A stretch of DNA of 64,000 nucleotides from Tenacibaculum sp. M341 (GCF_004337695.1 NZ_SJXJ01000007.1:1-64000), one strand, 5' to 3'. Positions 10,015 through 18,845 are shown, counted from the stretch's first letter. Numbers and translations are program-made. Notes: generated by a model not told the origin, from the sequence alone.

Positions 10015-11193
10015 ATGAAAGTATTAGTCATTAATTCAGGGAGTTCATCTATTAAATATCAATTATTCAATATGCCTGAGGAGAAAGTGATTTGCTCAGG
10101 ATTAATTGAAAGAATAGGTTTAGAAGAAGGTGTAGTACATTATGAATCTGAAACTAATTCAATAAAAGAGACAATAACCATAAAGAATCATAAAATTGGT
10201 TTAGAAAAAGTAGTTTCATTGTTGTTGGATGATAAAGTAGGAGTATTAAAGTCTACAGAAGAAATAGAAGTAGTAGGGCATAGAGTTGTGCATGGAGGAA
10301 GTGCTTTTACAAAAACAACAGTTATTACAGAAGAGGTAAAAACACAGATTGAAGATTTATTTTCTTTAGCACCACAACATAACCCAGCTAATTTAGAAGG
10401 AATTAAAGTTGCTGAAGCAATTTTTAAAAAAGCAAAACAAGTTGCAGTTTTTGATACAGCTTTTCATCAGTCAATTCCAGAGAAAGCATATACTTATGCC
10501 ATACCTAAGCAGTTTTTAAAAGAAAATAAAATTCGTTTGTACGGTTTCCATGGAACTAGTCATAAATATGTTTCAGAAAAAGCGAATGATTATTTACAAA
10601 CAAAAAAATCAAAAATAATTACAGTTCATTTAGGGAATGGTTGTAGTATTTCTGCAATTGAAAATGGACAAAGTATAGATCATAGTTTAGGATTCGGACC
10701 TGTTACTGGTTTGGTAATGGGGACTAGATGTGGAGATATAGATCATACCCTAATATTTTATTTGATAAATACGTTAGGTTATGATGCAGATAAAGTGAAT
10801 AGTTTACTACAAAAGGAAAGCGGAATGTTTGGTTTAACTGGCTATAGCGATTTAAGAGATATTGAAGCTGAAGCAGCTAAAGGAAATGAAGATTGTTTAT
10901 TAGCATTAGATATTAATACGTATAGAATTAAAAAATATATAGGTTCGTACATTGCGGCAATGAATGGAGTAGATGCTATTGTTTTTACTGCTGGAATTGG
11001 AGAAAACTCATCATTGATAAGAGAGAAAGTTTGTACAGATTTAGAATTTTTCGGAATTAGTTTAGATATTGAAAAGAACAATGTAAGAGCAAAAGAGCTT
11101 ACTAAAATTAGTACTAATGATTCTAAGGTTACTTTACTAGTAATCCCTACAAATGAAGAATTAGAAATAGCAAAGCAATCATATAAATTATAA
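10015..11193 (+). CDS. ackA: Acetate kinase AckA
   Basis: AckA makes ATP and acetate from acetyl phosphate, or the reverse, working with the adjacent Pta. Visible ASKHA-fold motifs are NSGSSSIKYQLF at the N-terminus, GHRVVHGG, FHGTSHKYV, HLGNGCSISAI and, near the C-terminus, FTAGIGENSS. Length of 392 aa is standard. It is the last gene of the pta-ackA operon and is followed by several hairpins. Confidence 0.96.
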   Translation: MKVLVINSGSSSIKYQLFNMPEEKVICSGLIERIGLEEGVVHYESETNSIKETITIKNHKIGLEKVVSLLLDDKVGVLKSTEEIEVVGHRVVHGGSAFTKTTVITEEVKTQIEDLFSLAPQHNPANLEGIKVAEAIFKKAKQVAVFDTAFHQSIPEKAYTYAIPKQFLKENKIRLYGFHGTSHKYVSEKANDYLQTKKSKIITVHLGNGCSISAIENGQSIDHSLGFGPVTGLVMGTRCGDIDHTLIFYLINTLGYDADKVNSLLQKESGMFGLTGYSDLRDIEAEAAKGNEDCLLALDINTYRIKKYIGSYIAAMNGVDAIVFTAGIGENSSLIREKVCTDLEFFGISLDIEKNNVRAKELTKISTNDSKVTLLVIPTNEELEIAKQSYKL

Positions 11194-11271
11194 AAAAGAT
11201 TGTTAATATTTATTGATTGAGATAGTAAAATTATACTTAATGTACCATTTTTAATACACAGAGAAATCATT

Positions 11272-11320
11272 AAAACGAGCATACATTGGTATTTAATAAG
11301 CAATAATTGCTCGTTTTTTT
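11272..11320 (+). terminator. Probable ackA terminator
   Basis: AAAACGAGCA at 11272-11281 pairs with TGCTCGTTTT at 11308-11317 across a 26-nt loop, and a T run follows. The long loop makes it weaker than the hairpins downstream. Confidence 0.65.
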
Positions 11321-11400
11321 ACCTCTCATTGGAATATTGAAAAGTATTCTTATAAGAGAAAACTGAATAAAAAGTAAAATTTTCTTTTAAAAAGAGAAGA

Positions 11401-11468
11401 AAAAAAAGATCAAGTTCGTTTTTACAAAAGTACTTGAACGAAACATGTTTCGAACTTGATCTTTTTTT
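11401..11468. terminator. Large bidirectional hairpin
   Basis: An 18-bp perfect stem (11401-11418 with 11451-11468) around GATCAAGTTCG has A and T tracts at its ends, so it can terminate transcription from either side. The end of its 32-nt loop carries part of a second 14-bp palindrome, CGAAACATGTTTCG at 11439-11452, giving an alternative fold. It sits between convergent ackA and the aminotransferase gene. Confidence 0.7.
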
Positions 11469-11505
11469 ATTTAATTAGACTTGTTTTAATATCAAAAAAG
11501 CATAA

Positions 11506-11533
11506 AAAACCCAAACCATATGGTTTGGGTTTT
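11506..11533. terminator. Palindromic bidirectional terminator
   Basis: A 28-bp perfect palindrome centred on CCATATGG, with AAAACCC at one end and GGGTTTT at the other. It resembles an intrinsic terminator readable on both strands. Confidence 0.65.
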
Positions 11534-11536
11534 AAA

Positions 11537-11764
11537 TTTCTATTTGTAATAAGTAATGTTTAGTTCTTTGATACAAAAGAGTTATAAGCATACCTAATTT
11601 TAGAGTTATACTTATTTTTTATTTTTTTTAGTGTTAATAATAGTCTGATCTCCATAGCTTATAAATAACTGTTTTTAATTACAATTATAAATGTCTTTTT
11701 ATTTAAATCAAAATCAATTTTCAAAGGTTGAAACAAATAAAGCAGTCATTGTATTTTTAGAGTA
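11537..11764. other. Intergenic region, nothing recognised
   Basis: About 230 AT-rich bases between the palindromic hairpin and the 3' end of the aminotransferase gene. I see no ORF, RNA gene or clear promoter. Confidence 0.5.
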
Positions 11765-12928
11765 TCAATTACTATTGCTTAAAAATTCACCAACACTTAC
11801 TCCTGATTTAAAATTATAATTTTGTTTTTCTAAAGCACTTTCTATGGCGCTTAAAGTTGCCACAATATCACTTTTTGTAATAGCTCCCATGTGTCCTACT
11901 CTAAAGTACAAGTTTTTAATTTCAGCATGTAAACCCCCAGCTATTATAACTCCAAAGTCTGCAATGTCTTTTCTAAATTGTGCTGCATCAATATTTTTAG
12001 GATAATAAATAGCTGTCATAGTATTAGCGGCAATGGCTTCTTTTTTAGGTACAATTTCTAACCCTAAAGCTAAAACCGCTTTTCTAAAAGCATTTGCATA
12101 TTTGATATGATTTTTTACTCTATTAGCAATTCCTTCTTTATCAATTAAGGTAAGACTAACTTCTAATGCTCTAATTAAATTTACAGGAGGAGTACCAAAA
12201 TAAGAAGGTCTTCGCTCTTCGTAAGCAGTCATAATTGGAAGCCAGTTATGAAAGCTACCGTAATAATTCTGTACATTGGTTTTTCTTTCTTTCCAAACAT
12301 GCATTGCTCTTTCAGATACAACTAACAATGCCAAGCCAGGAGGTACACCTATTGCTTTTTGAGATCCTGTTAAAACAACATCAATACCCCAGTTATCTTG
12401 TAAAGTTTCTTCTCCTGCAGTAGCACAAACTCCATCTAAAATACTTAAAGTATTGTGTTTTTGCGCAATTTCTGCTATAGGTTTCGGATCTGTTAAAACA
12501 CCTGTAGAAGTATCAACATGAGTAATAGTTAAAAGTTTATAATCCTTAGAAGCTAATTCTTTTTCGATAATTTCTAAAGAAACTGTTTCACCTATCTCAG
12601 CCTGAAGAATTGTTACATTAGCTCCATATGTTTCTAAAATATTTTTGTAACGTTCTCCAAAATATCCAGTAGAAATAACTAGAGCATTTTCATTAGGTTC
12701 TATAAGATTACTAACTGCCATATCCATAGCTAAAGTACCACTACCAGCAACAATAAAAGGCTGTCCTTTTGGAGATTCCCATATGTTTCTCATTAACTCT
12801 AGCGATTTACCAAAGCTTTCAATAAAATTAGGAGCAACATGACTTGTGGTTACTTCACCTATGGCTCTCAATACTGCAGGATCCATTTCAATAGGACCAG
12901 GAATCATTAATAGTTTTCTATTTTTCAT
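11765..12928 (-). CDS. Class V aminotransferase, alanine-glyoxylate type
   Basis: This is a PLP-dependent fold-I aminotransferase of the alanine-glyoxylate/serine-pyruvate group. The N-terminus LLMIPGPIEMDPAVLRAIG is the family signature, and the PLP lysine is K191 in TGSQKAIGVPPGL. HVDTSTGVLTDPKPIAEIA with SILDGVCATAGEE provides the cofactor-binding Asp. At 387 aa the length is normal. Substrate pair (alanine, serine or aspartate with glyoxylate or pyruvate) cannot be told from sequence. It is a lone minus-strand gene with a 225-nt upstream region that holds a 22-bp near-palindrome at 13075-13096. Confidence 0.88.
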   Translation of the reverse strand: MKNRKLLMIPGPIEMDPAVLRAIGEVTTSHVAPNFIESFGKSLELMRNIWESPKGQPFIVAGSGTLAMDMAVSNLIEPNENALVISTGYFGERYKNILETYGANVTILQAEIGETVSLEIIEKELASKDYKLLTITHVDTSTGVLTDPKPIAEIAQKHNTLSILDGVCATAGEETLQDNWGIDVVLTGSQKAIGVPPGLALLVVSERAMHVWKERKTNVQNYYGSFHNWLPIMTAYEERRPSYFGTPPVNLIRALEVSLTLIDKEGIANRVKNHIKYANAFRKAVLALGLEIVPKKEAIAANTMTAIYYPKNIDAAQFRKDIADFGVIIAGGLHAEIKNLYFRVGHMGAITKSDIVATLSAIESALEKQNYNFKSGVSVGEFLSNSN

Positions 12929-13074
12929 GTAAAATTAGATAGAAATTAAAACGTTATGTTGTCAATTTACGTAAATGTTTTTAACTATCTATTGTTTTAA
13001 AATGAGTTTATCAATTCAATAAAAACACGTATTTATTTTTGTTTTTTGTTAAAAAAGACAAGGTGATTTTTAGA

Positions 13075-13096
13075 ATTACGAAAACGTTTTAGTAAT
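13075..13096. promoter_or_regulatory. 22-bp near-palindrome, possible operator
   Basis: ATTACGAAAACGTTTTAGTAAT matches its own reverse complement at 20 of 22 positions and is centred on AAAACGTTTT, a form typical of LacI-family operators. It lies 147 nt upstream of the aminotransferase start. The first 14 bases recur in inverted orientation at 505-518 before glgA. The regulator is unknown. Confidence 0.45.
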
Positions 13097-13112
13097 GTGG
13101 TTTAAGTAAAAT

Positions 13113-13140
13113 AAAAAAGAGAGTGGAAACTCTCTTTTTT
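13113..13140 (-). terminator. Terminator of the PI-PLC-like gene
   Basis: Twelve-bp stem AAAAAAGAGAGT with a GGAA loop and complement ending in six T residues on both strands. It begins 14 nt past the stop of the minus-strand gene. Confidence 0.85.
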
Positions 13141-13153
13141 ATTATTTTGAAAT

Positions 13154-14194
13154 TTATCTCTGAATGGCTATTCGATCATTATCTATTTTAGCCCAATCAT
13201 GATTTCTTATTTTATTTGTTGAGATACAACTAATTTTCCAACTTTTACATAAGTTCCATTCATCTCTATTATTAGCAGAATATACTCTGGTTATCATTCC
13301 TCTTCTAGCCATTTGTCTGGCGTATTCTCTTGAGCCAGCTCTATTTTTCTTATCGTTAATGTCAGACATGCTGAAATTATAAAAAACATAGTTAGGCGTA
13401 TTATCAATTGTATTATTTGCGTGCCAAATTCCAGAAGCAGCATCATTATTTCCAGCTATAGTTTGAGCTTTCATTCCAAATGCCCATCTGTATCTAGAGT
13501 TAGTTCTTACATATTGATCCATCCAACTACCATTTCCAGTTAACACAATAATGAATTTACCTCTTAATTCATTTAAAGAAGGCCAAGCATTTTCGTAAAG
13601 AACATTATGTCTGATAGATCTTGCTGGATCTTTAAATAAACGTTGTGCTTTAAAAATAACGTCACTATCTCCTAAGTATCTTTGTAAATACCATTCTATT
13701 TGCTCGTGAAAGTTTTGATATCCTCCGTTAGAACTCTTAACATCTAATTTAATCATTATAGGTAAATGATTTTGATTGCGATTATGCCAATCTTTTAACT
13801 TAGAAAAATAATAAGATAATGTTCTTCCATATCTTCCTGGATGTGGCCAGTGATTTACAACCCATGTATTTGCAGGAATTGTTTTATTGTTGTAAGAATC
13901 TTTAGGAGTATTTCTCCAAATATCCAATTCTAATGCTAATACATTGTTTTGATAAATAGGAGTACTGTTACTAATTTGCTCTATAATATCCTCTTTTCGT
14001 TCATAAGAATTATGAGAACCTTTATACATTACTTGATTGTATTTTAAATGACCTGGTGTTGGTAGTTTGTTTCCAGTAACATTTACATTGGTTTCATTAT
14101 TTATTTGTTCAGATTCACAACTTAAGCAGTTTTCAACATCTGAGCAATTGTATAAAAACAAGGTTAGGATAAATAATAAGTTTAGTTTTTTCAT
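13154..14194 (-). CDS. PI-PLC-like phosphodiesterase lipoprotein
   Basis: The protein starts with a lipoprotein signal (MKKLNLLFILTLFLYNC, Cys17 as the lipidated residue) and should be anchored at the envelope. From about residue 45 it resembles the PLC-like phosphodiesterase superfamily: YKGSHNSYE with a candidate catalytic His61, ALELDIWRNT, HWPHPGRYGR, and LPIMIKLDVKSSNG. These match the His/Glu-Asp pattern of PI-PLC X-type barrels, possibly the Ca-dependent bacterial group. It may degrade phosphoinositides or glycerophosphodiesters from outside. It stands alone, with its own terminator. Specificity is inference. Confidence 0.7.
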   Translation of the reverse strand: MKKLNLLFILTLFLYNCSDVENCLSCESEQINNETNVNVTGNKLPTPGHLKYNQVMYKGSHNSYERKEDIIEQISNSTPIYQNNVLALELDIWRNTPKDSYNNKTIPANTWVVNHWPHPGRYGRTLSYYFSKLKDWHNRNQNHLPIMIKLDVKSSNGGYQNFHEQIEWYLQRYLGDSDVIFKAQRLFKDPARSIRHNVLYENAWPSLNELRGKFIIVLTGNGSWMDQYVRTNSRYRWAFGMKAQTIAGNNDAASGIWHANNTIDNTPNYVFYNFSMSDINDKKNRAGSREYARQMARRGMITRVYSANNRDEWNLCKSWKISCISTNKIRNHDWAKIDNDRIAIQR

Positions 14195-14380
14195 GATTTA
14201 GTAAGATTAATAATTAAACAACTAAAATACAGCCTCTAAATTGTTTTTTGTTATCATGACATTAACGAAAATTACCTAAATGTAAAATTTGATGCAAGAA
14301 TAATAATTTAGTATTAAGAGCATTAAACAATGGTGAAAGAGATCTCAAAACAGTATCGTTTTAATTACTTAAAACTTCTT

Positions 14381-14388
14381 TAATTTTG
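14381..14388 (+). promoter_or_regulatory. Promoter-like -7 box just before truA
   Basis: TAATTTTG matches the Bacteroidota -7 consensus TAnnTTTG. It ends only four bases before the ATG at 14393, so transcription from it would give a leaderless or nearly leaderless mRNA. The -33 region is poor (TTTT about 18 nt upstream). Confidence 0.45.
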
Positions 14389-14392
14389 TGGT

Positions 14393-15178
14393 ATGAATTA
14401 TAAGCATTCTTATTTAGTAAGATTTCAATATTTAGGATTTAGATTTCATGGTTGGCAAAAACAACCAAATTTAAAAACAGTTCATTGGGCATTAGATAAA
14501 ACATTAAAATTTGTATGTAAAGGTGTGCGATTTAAAACGGTTGGTGTTGGTAGAACTGATGCAAAAGTATCTTCTACAGATTATGCATATCAATTGTTTA
14601 TAGATGAGCCTCCGGAAGCAGCGAGCTTTATAGAAAGTTTTAATATAAACTCTCCTGCTGATATTAGAGTGTTATCTATTGAAGAACTATTAGATGAAAA
14701 GTTCAACATAATCCAACATCCAAAAGTAAAAGAGTATAATTATTATTTTTCATTTGGAGAAAAGAATCATCCATATTGCGCTCCATTTTTAACTGGGTAT
14801 TTAGATGATTTAGATATTGATTTAATGATGGAAGGAGCAAGTTTGTTTGAAGGGCAACATAATTTTACCATGTTTTGTACCAAACCATCAGAAGAGACTA
14901 AAGTAGTAAGGACTATAGATAGCTGTGAAATTATTGAAAATACAAAGTTGACTGCATCTTTTTTTCCTGAAAAAAGTTATGTGTTAATAATAAAGGGGCA
15001 AGGTTTTTTAAGAAATCAGATACGATTAATGATGGGAGCTTTGGTTGAATTGGGAAGAGGTACTATTTCTTTAGAGTTTATAAAAAAGAGTTTAACAGGT
15101 AAAATAGAAGGGGAATTTATAAAAAATATTGCGCCAGCATCTGGACTGCATTTGAACACAATAGATTTAAAAAAATAA
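14393..15178 (+). CDS. truA: TruA-family tRNA pseudouridine synthase
   Basis: TruA isomerises uridines 38-40 of the tRNA anticodon arm. The N-terminus YLGFRFHGWQKQPN and the catalytic segment GVGRTDAKVSS, with Asp56, identify the family, and GQGFLRNQIRLMMGALVELG matches the conserved C-terminal motif. At 261 aa the length is normal. The catalytic motif is unusual: canonical TruA reads GRTDAGVHA, whereas this protein has Lys for Gly and Ser-Ser for His-Ala. It may therefore be a paralogue with a shifted target, with a canonical copy elsewhere in the genome. Confidence 0.85.
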   Translation: MNYKHSYLVRFQYLGFRFHGWQKQPNLKTVHWALDKTLKFVCKGVRFKTVGVGRTDAKVSSTDYAYQLFIDEPPEAASFIESFNINSPADIRVLSIEELLDEKFNIIQHPKVKEYNYYFSFGEKNHPYCAPFLTGYLDDLDIDLMMEGASLFEGQHNFTMFCTKPSEETKVVRTIDSCEIIENTKLTASFFPEKSYVLIIKGQGFLRNQIRLMMGALVELGRGTISLEFIKKSLTGKIEGEFIKNIAPASGLHLNTIDLKK

Positions 15179-15205
15179 AGAGGAAAGTTTTAATACTTTC
15201 CTCTT
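15178..15205. terminator. Bidirectional terminator between truA and an OMP gene
   Basis: AAGAGGAAAG at 15178-15187 pairs with CTTTCCTCTT at 15196-15205 across a 7-nt loop. It starts on the last base of the truA stop and lies just before the 3' end of the convergent gene. Confidence 0.75.
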
Positions 15206-15213
15206 GTAATATT

Positions 15214-15696
15214 TTATAATTTAAACATTACTCCTAATCCAACATTAGAAATATTTTGACCATTACTTGAAATTCCACTGTAAGAAGCTTGTAATGAAAT
15301 ATCATCTGAAATATTATAAGCCAGCATTGGTCGGTAATAGAAACCACCGTCATTTCCAGTATTAATTCCTATTCCATAACCTATATCAGCACCAAGTGTA
15401 AACTCATCAGAAATATTGAATCTACCAGCAGCAGCCAATGGTAAGAATTGAATATCTCCAAAACCTACATTATTTTCTTCTTTACCAAAGTAATTGATAA
15501 AAGAAGCAGAAGGACCAACTGAAATGTTTTCTGAAATATCGAAAAGATAATTAGCTTCAACGCTTAGAGCAAAAGAAGTAATGTTACTATAATTACCAGT
15601 AGGAAGCCCAAAATTAGCACCTAAATTAAATTGACCTTCTTGAGCATTCATTGATAATCCTAAAGCGATTGTAATAATAAAAAATAGTTTTTTCAT
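15214..15696 (-). CDS. Small outer-membrane beta-barrel protein
   Basis: About 160 aa with a Sec signal peptide (MKKLFFIITIALGLSMNAQ). Alternating hydrophobic beta strands follow, and the protein ends in VMFKL with the hydrophobic C-terminal residue common in outer-membrane barrels. The layout (ANFGLPTGNYSNITSFALSVEANYLF early) fits the eight-stranded OmpX/OmpA-like barrel group of Bacteroidota. The start is set at 15696 because the signal peptide begins there; upstream codons give a charged, unconserved extension. Function is unknown. Confidence 0.75.
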   Translation of the reverse strand: MKKLFFIITIALGLSMNAQEGQFNLGANFGLPTGNYSNITSFALSVEANYLFDISENISVGPSASFINYFGKEENNVGFGDIQFLPLAAAGRFNISDEFTLGADIGYGIGINTGNDGGFYYRPMLAYNISDDISLQASYSGISSNGQNISNVGLGVMFKL

Positions 15697-15962
15697 TTCT
15701 CTTATATTTAAAGTTGTTTGGTGTTTATCCAACTTTCATGCCATAAATAAAAATGAATAAGTTTAGTAAAATGGATTAGTTATTCTTACTACTATAAATA
15801 TTTAATCTTTTATGATTATCTATAAAAGATCTTCTTATTAAGAAATATTAATTATGTTAACTTTTCATAATTATTGATTTTATTAGTAAATAAGTATTAA
15901 AAAAACTTGAAAAGTGCTTTTTTTTATTTGTTTAATAAGAAATTATTAGCTTTTTATTATCA

Positions 15963-15991
15963 TTTGAACTTTTTGTTTACAAATAGATTTG
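15963..15991 (+). promoter_or_regulatory. Promoter of the 16019 outer-membrane gene
   Basis: TTTG at 15963-15966 and TAGATTTG at 15984-15991 match the Bacteroidota -33 and -7 elements with 17-nt spacing, a little short of the usual 19. The start codon lies 28 nt past the -7 box. Confidence 0.55.
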
Positions 15992-16018
15992 CCTTCACAA
16001 TTAACAAATTATTTAATT

Positions 16019-16621
16019 ATGAAAGTAAAATTACTATTGATTCTATTAAGTTTAATAACTGTGAATACGTTTGCACAAGAAAAAGAAAAGTTTAAAATAG
16101 AAAAAGGAAGTTGGAATTACTCAGGTCAATTATCATTAAATTTCTCAGCAGTTAATGGAGGCTTCGATTTTGTTGGAGATATAAAAGCACAGGTAGGGTA
16201 TACCATAAAAGATAATTTAGTTTTGGGAATTGGGTTAGGAAGTTTCAATTCAGATTTACCGCTATTAGATAATTCAAGTAATAACTTTAAAATGAATGGA
16301 GCGAGTGTTTTCACTTATTTGAAAAAGTATTATCCTATTTCAGAAAAACTAGCATTTACTTTACAAGGAGAGATTAAATATTCTTTCGAAGAAAATGAAA
16401 TAAATTATTTGGCAGCGCCTGTTATAAAGAATGATGTGTTTTCCATAGGAGTTCGACCAGGATTCACTTATTTTTTATCTAAAAACATAGCCTTGGAAAC
16501 AAATTTAGGCTTTGTAGGTTACTCTTATACTCACGAACGAACTCTTAATAATAATACTCATAAGTTTGGTGTGGATTTAGATGCAACTAACGTCACTTTT
16601 GGAGTTTTATTCAACTTTTAA
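16019..16621 (+). CDS. Outer-membrane beta-barrel protein
   Basis: A 200-aa protein with a signal peptide (MKVKLLLILLSLITVNTFAQ). Amphipathic strands fill the rest (VGYTIKDNLVLGIGLGSFNSD, FSIGVRPGFTYFLSKNIALE) and the chain ends VTFGVLFNF, a C-terminal Phe typical of barrels inserted by BAM. The start at 16019 places the signal peptide directly at the N-terminus and agrees with the promoter. It is not closely similar to the barrel encoded on the other strand at 15214-15696. Function unknown. Confidence 0.75.
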   Translation: MKVKLLLILLSLITVNTFAQEKEKFKIEKGSWNYSGQLSLNFSAVNGGFDFVGDIKAQVGYTIKDNLVLGIGLGSFNSDLPLLDNSSNNFKMNGASVFTYLKKYYPISEKLAFTLQGEIKYSFEENEINYLAAPVIKNDVFSIGVRPGFTYFLSKNIALETNLGFVGYSYTHERTLNNNTHKFGVDLDATNVTFGVLFNF

Positions 16622-16640
16622 TTATAATTCAGTAAAAAAT

Positions 16641-16680
16641 AAAACACTCTAAGAACAATTAGTTTTTAGAGTGTTTTTTA
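16641..16680 (+). terminator. Terminator after the OMP gene
   Basis: AAAACACTCTAA at 16641-16652 pairs with TTAGAGTGTTTT at 16666-16677, and T residues follow. The convergent GNAT gene ends at 16700, so it may serve both. Confidence 0.8.
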
Positions 16681-16699
16681 GTGAGTTTATCTTTTCAAA

Positions 16700-17389
16700 T
16701 TAATTTGCTTTTGTATAATGTCTCCAATAAATTTGATCAATACTTTTAAAACCTAACTGTTCGTATAGTTTAATAGCACCTTCATTAATTTCTAAAACAT
16801 GTAGTATTGGAGTTTTATTTTTTGCTAAAATTTGTTCAGAAGTTTTAGCTACTAGTTGTTTAGCAAAACCTTTTCTTGTAAAATCAGGATGTGTAACAAC
16901 ACCACTAACTTCAATAAAATCATTTCCTTGAATACGTTCACCAGTCACAGAAACTAGTTGGTCATTATTAAAAATACCATAATAATCACCTACATTAAAA
17001 GACTTCTCACGATAAGTTCCTGGCATTACAAGCATAATTAAATCATACACTTTTTGTTCGTCTTCTTTTGTTAGTTTTTTAATTGTAGCGGTGTATTTGG
17101 GTATTTTAAAATCATTTTTAGTCAATGCCATTTGTTTACAAGCATATTCACCTTCTAAAGAAATATTGTTTGAATGATTAGGAGCTTCTTTACCGACAAT
17201 AAAAAAATCGGAAGTTAGTTTGCTATAGGCATCCATTGCAGTTTGAATATTTTTAGAATTATTAAAGCTTCCAAACGGACAATATTCAGGAAGATAAAAT
17301 TTAGCATTCTCATAATCAATTGTATAATTTTTATGAGTTTCTTCTAAGGCTAACCAAACAGGATTATTGAAGTTTTTCTTTTCTTTCAT
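16700..17389 (-). CDS. GNAT family N-acetyltransferase
   Basis: The C-terminal half is a GNAT fold with the acetyl-CoA-binding motif GVVTHPDFTRKGFAKQLV and the later NEGAIKLYEQLGFK typical of FR47-like members. Residues 1-95 form a separate region (PEYCPFGSF early) of unclear role. The whole is 229 aa. The gene stands alone on the minus strand between a barrel gene and a histidine kinase, so context gives no substrate. Confidence 0.8.
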   Translation of the reverse strand: MKEKKNFNNPVWLALEETHKNYTIDYENAKFYLPEYCPFGSFNNSKNIQTAMDAYSKLTSDFFIVGKEAPNHSNNISLEGEYACKQMALTKNDFKIPKYTATIKKLTKEDEQKVYDLIMLVMPGTYREKSFNVGDYYGIFNNDQLVSVTGERIQGNDFIEVSGVVTHPDFTRKGFAKQLVAKTSEQILAKNKTPILHVLEINEGAIKLYEQLGFKSIDQIYWRHYTKAN

Positions 17390-17624
17390 AAGAGTAAAAG
17401 TAAAAAAGGTAATTTTAAAAAGACTAGTATTAATTATAAATTTTAGTTTGATTACAGGATATTTTAAATAATCGTAATAGCTTATTTATTAGAAGATTAA
17501 TTTTAATTGTTCGTAATAATTTCTTATATTTAAAGGAATATCTCTAAAGTAAAAAATTGATCTATAGTTTTTTGTTTTCAATTTTTATTATAGATAATTG
17601 TTTTACCCCGAATAAAACTAAATC

Positions 17625-18842
17625 ATGCAAGCAGCAAGTATTCCAGTAAACGAAGTGGAAAGAATAGCATCACTAAATAGCTATTCTATTTTAGATACAC
17701 TTCCAGAAAAAAATTATGATAACATTACAAAAATAGCAGCAGAAATATGTAATACCCCCATAGCTCTGGTATCATTAGTAGATCCATCCAGACAATGGTT
17801 TAAATCTACTTATGGTTTGGACGCACAGGAAACACCAAGAGATTTGGCTTTTTGTGCGCATAGTATATTGGAACCAGATAATTTATTTATTGTGCCAGAT
17901 GCTACAAAAGATGATCGTTTTCACGATAATCCATTAACGGTAGAAGCTCCTTATGTGGTTTTTTATGCCGGTGCTCCTTTAGTTACTGAAGATGGTTTTG
18001 CGTTAGGGACGTTATGTGTTATTGACAATGAACCAAGACTTTCACTTACAGAAGGACAAAAAGCGTCTTTAAAAGCTTTGTCAGAACAAGTCGTGAGTCT
18101 TTTAGAATTAAGAAAGAAGAATCAAAGGTTAGAGCAAGCAAATCATGAAATCACTAGATTAAATGGAGAGTTGAATCAGTTTGCATACAGATTAACTCAC
18201 GATTTAAAAACACCTATACGTGGTATTAATTCATTAGCGGAATTTTTAAAAGAAGATGTAGAAGAGTTATCTGAAGATTCAAAAGTAGGAGAGTTTGTAG
18301 ATCTTATTTCATCACGAACCATATATATGGAATCAATGATTGATCAGCTTTTGAATTATGCGAAAGTAACCAATGAGAATATTTATTTTGAAAGTTTCAA
18401 TTTTCAATCATTATTAATAGATATTCTAAAAAACTGCGATTTACAAAGTGTGATAGATATTAATTTAAATGAGTTAAATTTCGAAATTGTTCATTCAAAA
18501 ATATGTTTTATACAAATTTTTCAAAACCTACTAACGAATTCTTATAAGTTTAATGATAAAGAAAGATGTGTTGTAAATATTAAATATGCACATAATAAAG
18601 ATGTTTTCAAATTTATTTACGAAGACAATGGTCCAGGAATACCAGACAAATATTATGACAAAGTTTTTTTAATGTTTGAAACAGTTGCAGAAGCAAGTTT
18701 TAAAAACACAGGTATTGGGTTGGCTACTATAAAATCAATTATCACAAGGTTAAATGGAACCATCAAATTAGGAAAAAAGAAAGACAATACAGAAGGTGTT
18801 TGTTTTGAATTTACAATACCAAAGTCAAATAGATATGTATAA
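17625..18842 (+). CDS. GAF-domain sensor histidine kinase
   Basis: A soluble histidine kinase with no membrane segment. A GAF domain spans about residues 22-162 (LVDPSRQWFKSTYGL, FCAHSI, GAPLVTEDGFALGTLCVID), a short coiled coil follows (about 160-185), and the HisKA helix carries the phospho-acceptor His192 in RLTHDLKTPIRG. The ATPase domain shows QNLLTNSYKFN (N box), EDNGPGIP (G1) and GIGLATIKSI (G2). No receiver domain or adjacent response regulator is present, so it is an orphan kinase. Ligand of the GAF domain is unknown. Confidence 0.9.
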   Translation: MQAASIPVNEVERIASLNSYSILDTLPEKNYDNITKIAAEICNTPIALVSLVDPSRQWFKSTYGLDAQETPRDLAFCAHSILEPDNLFIVPDATKDDRFHDNPLTVEAPYVVFYAGAPLVTEDGFALGTLCVIDNEPRLSLTEGQKASLKALSEQVVSLLELRKKNQRLEQANHEITRLNGELNQFAYRLTHDLKTPIRGINSLAEFLKEDVEELSEDSKVGEFVDLISSRTIYMESMIDQLLNYAKVTNENIYFESFNFQSLLIDILKNCDLQSVIDINLNELNFEIVHSKICFIQIFQNLLTNSYKFNDKERCVVNIKYAHNKDVFKFIYEDNGPGIPDKYYDKVFLMFETVAEASFKNTGIGLATIKSIITRLNGTIKLGKKKDNTEGVCFEFTIPKSNRYV

Positions 18843-18845
18843 ATA

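Noticed and set aside
10842-11303. A 153-aa antisense frame over the end of ackA
   Set aside because: It overlaps the conserved C-terminus of ackA and its terminator and shows no family features.
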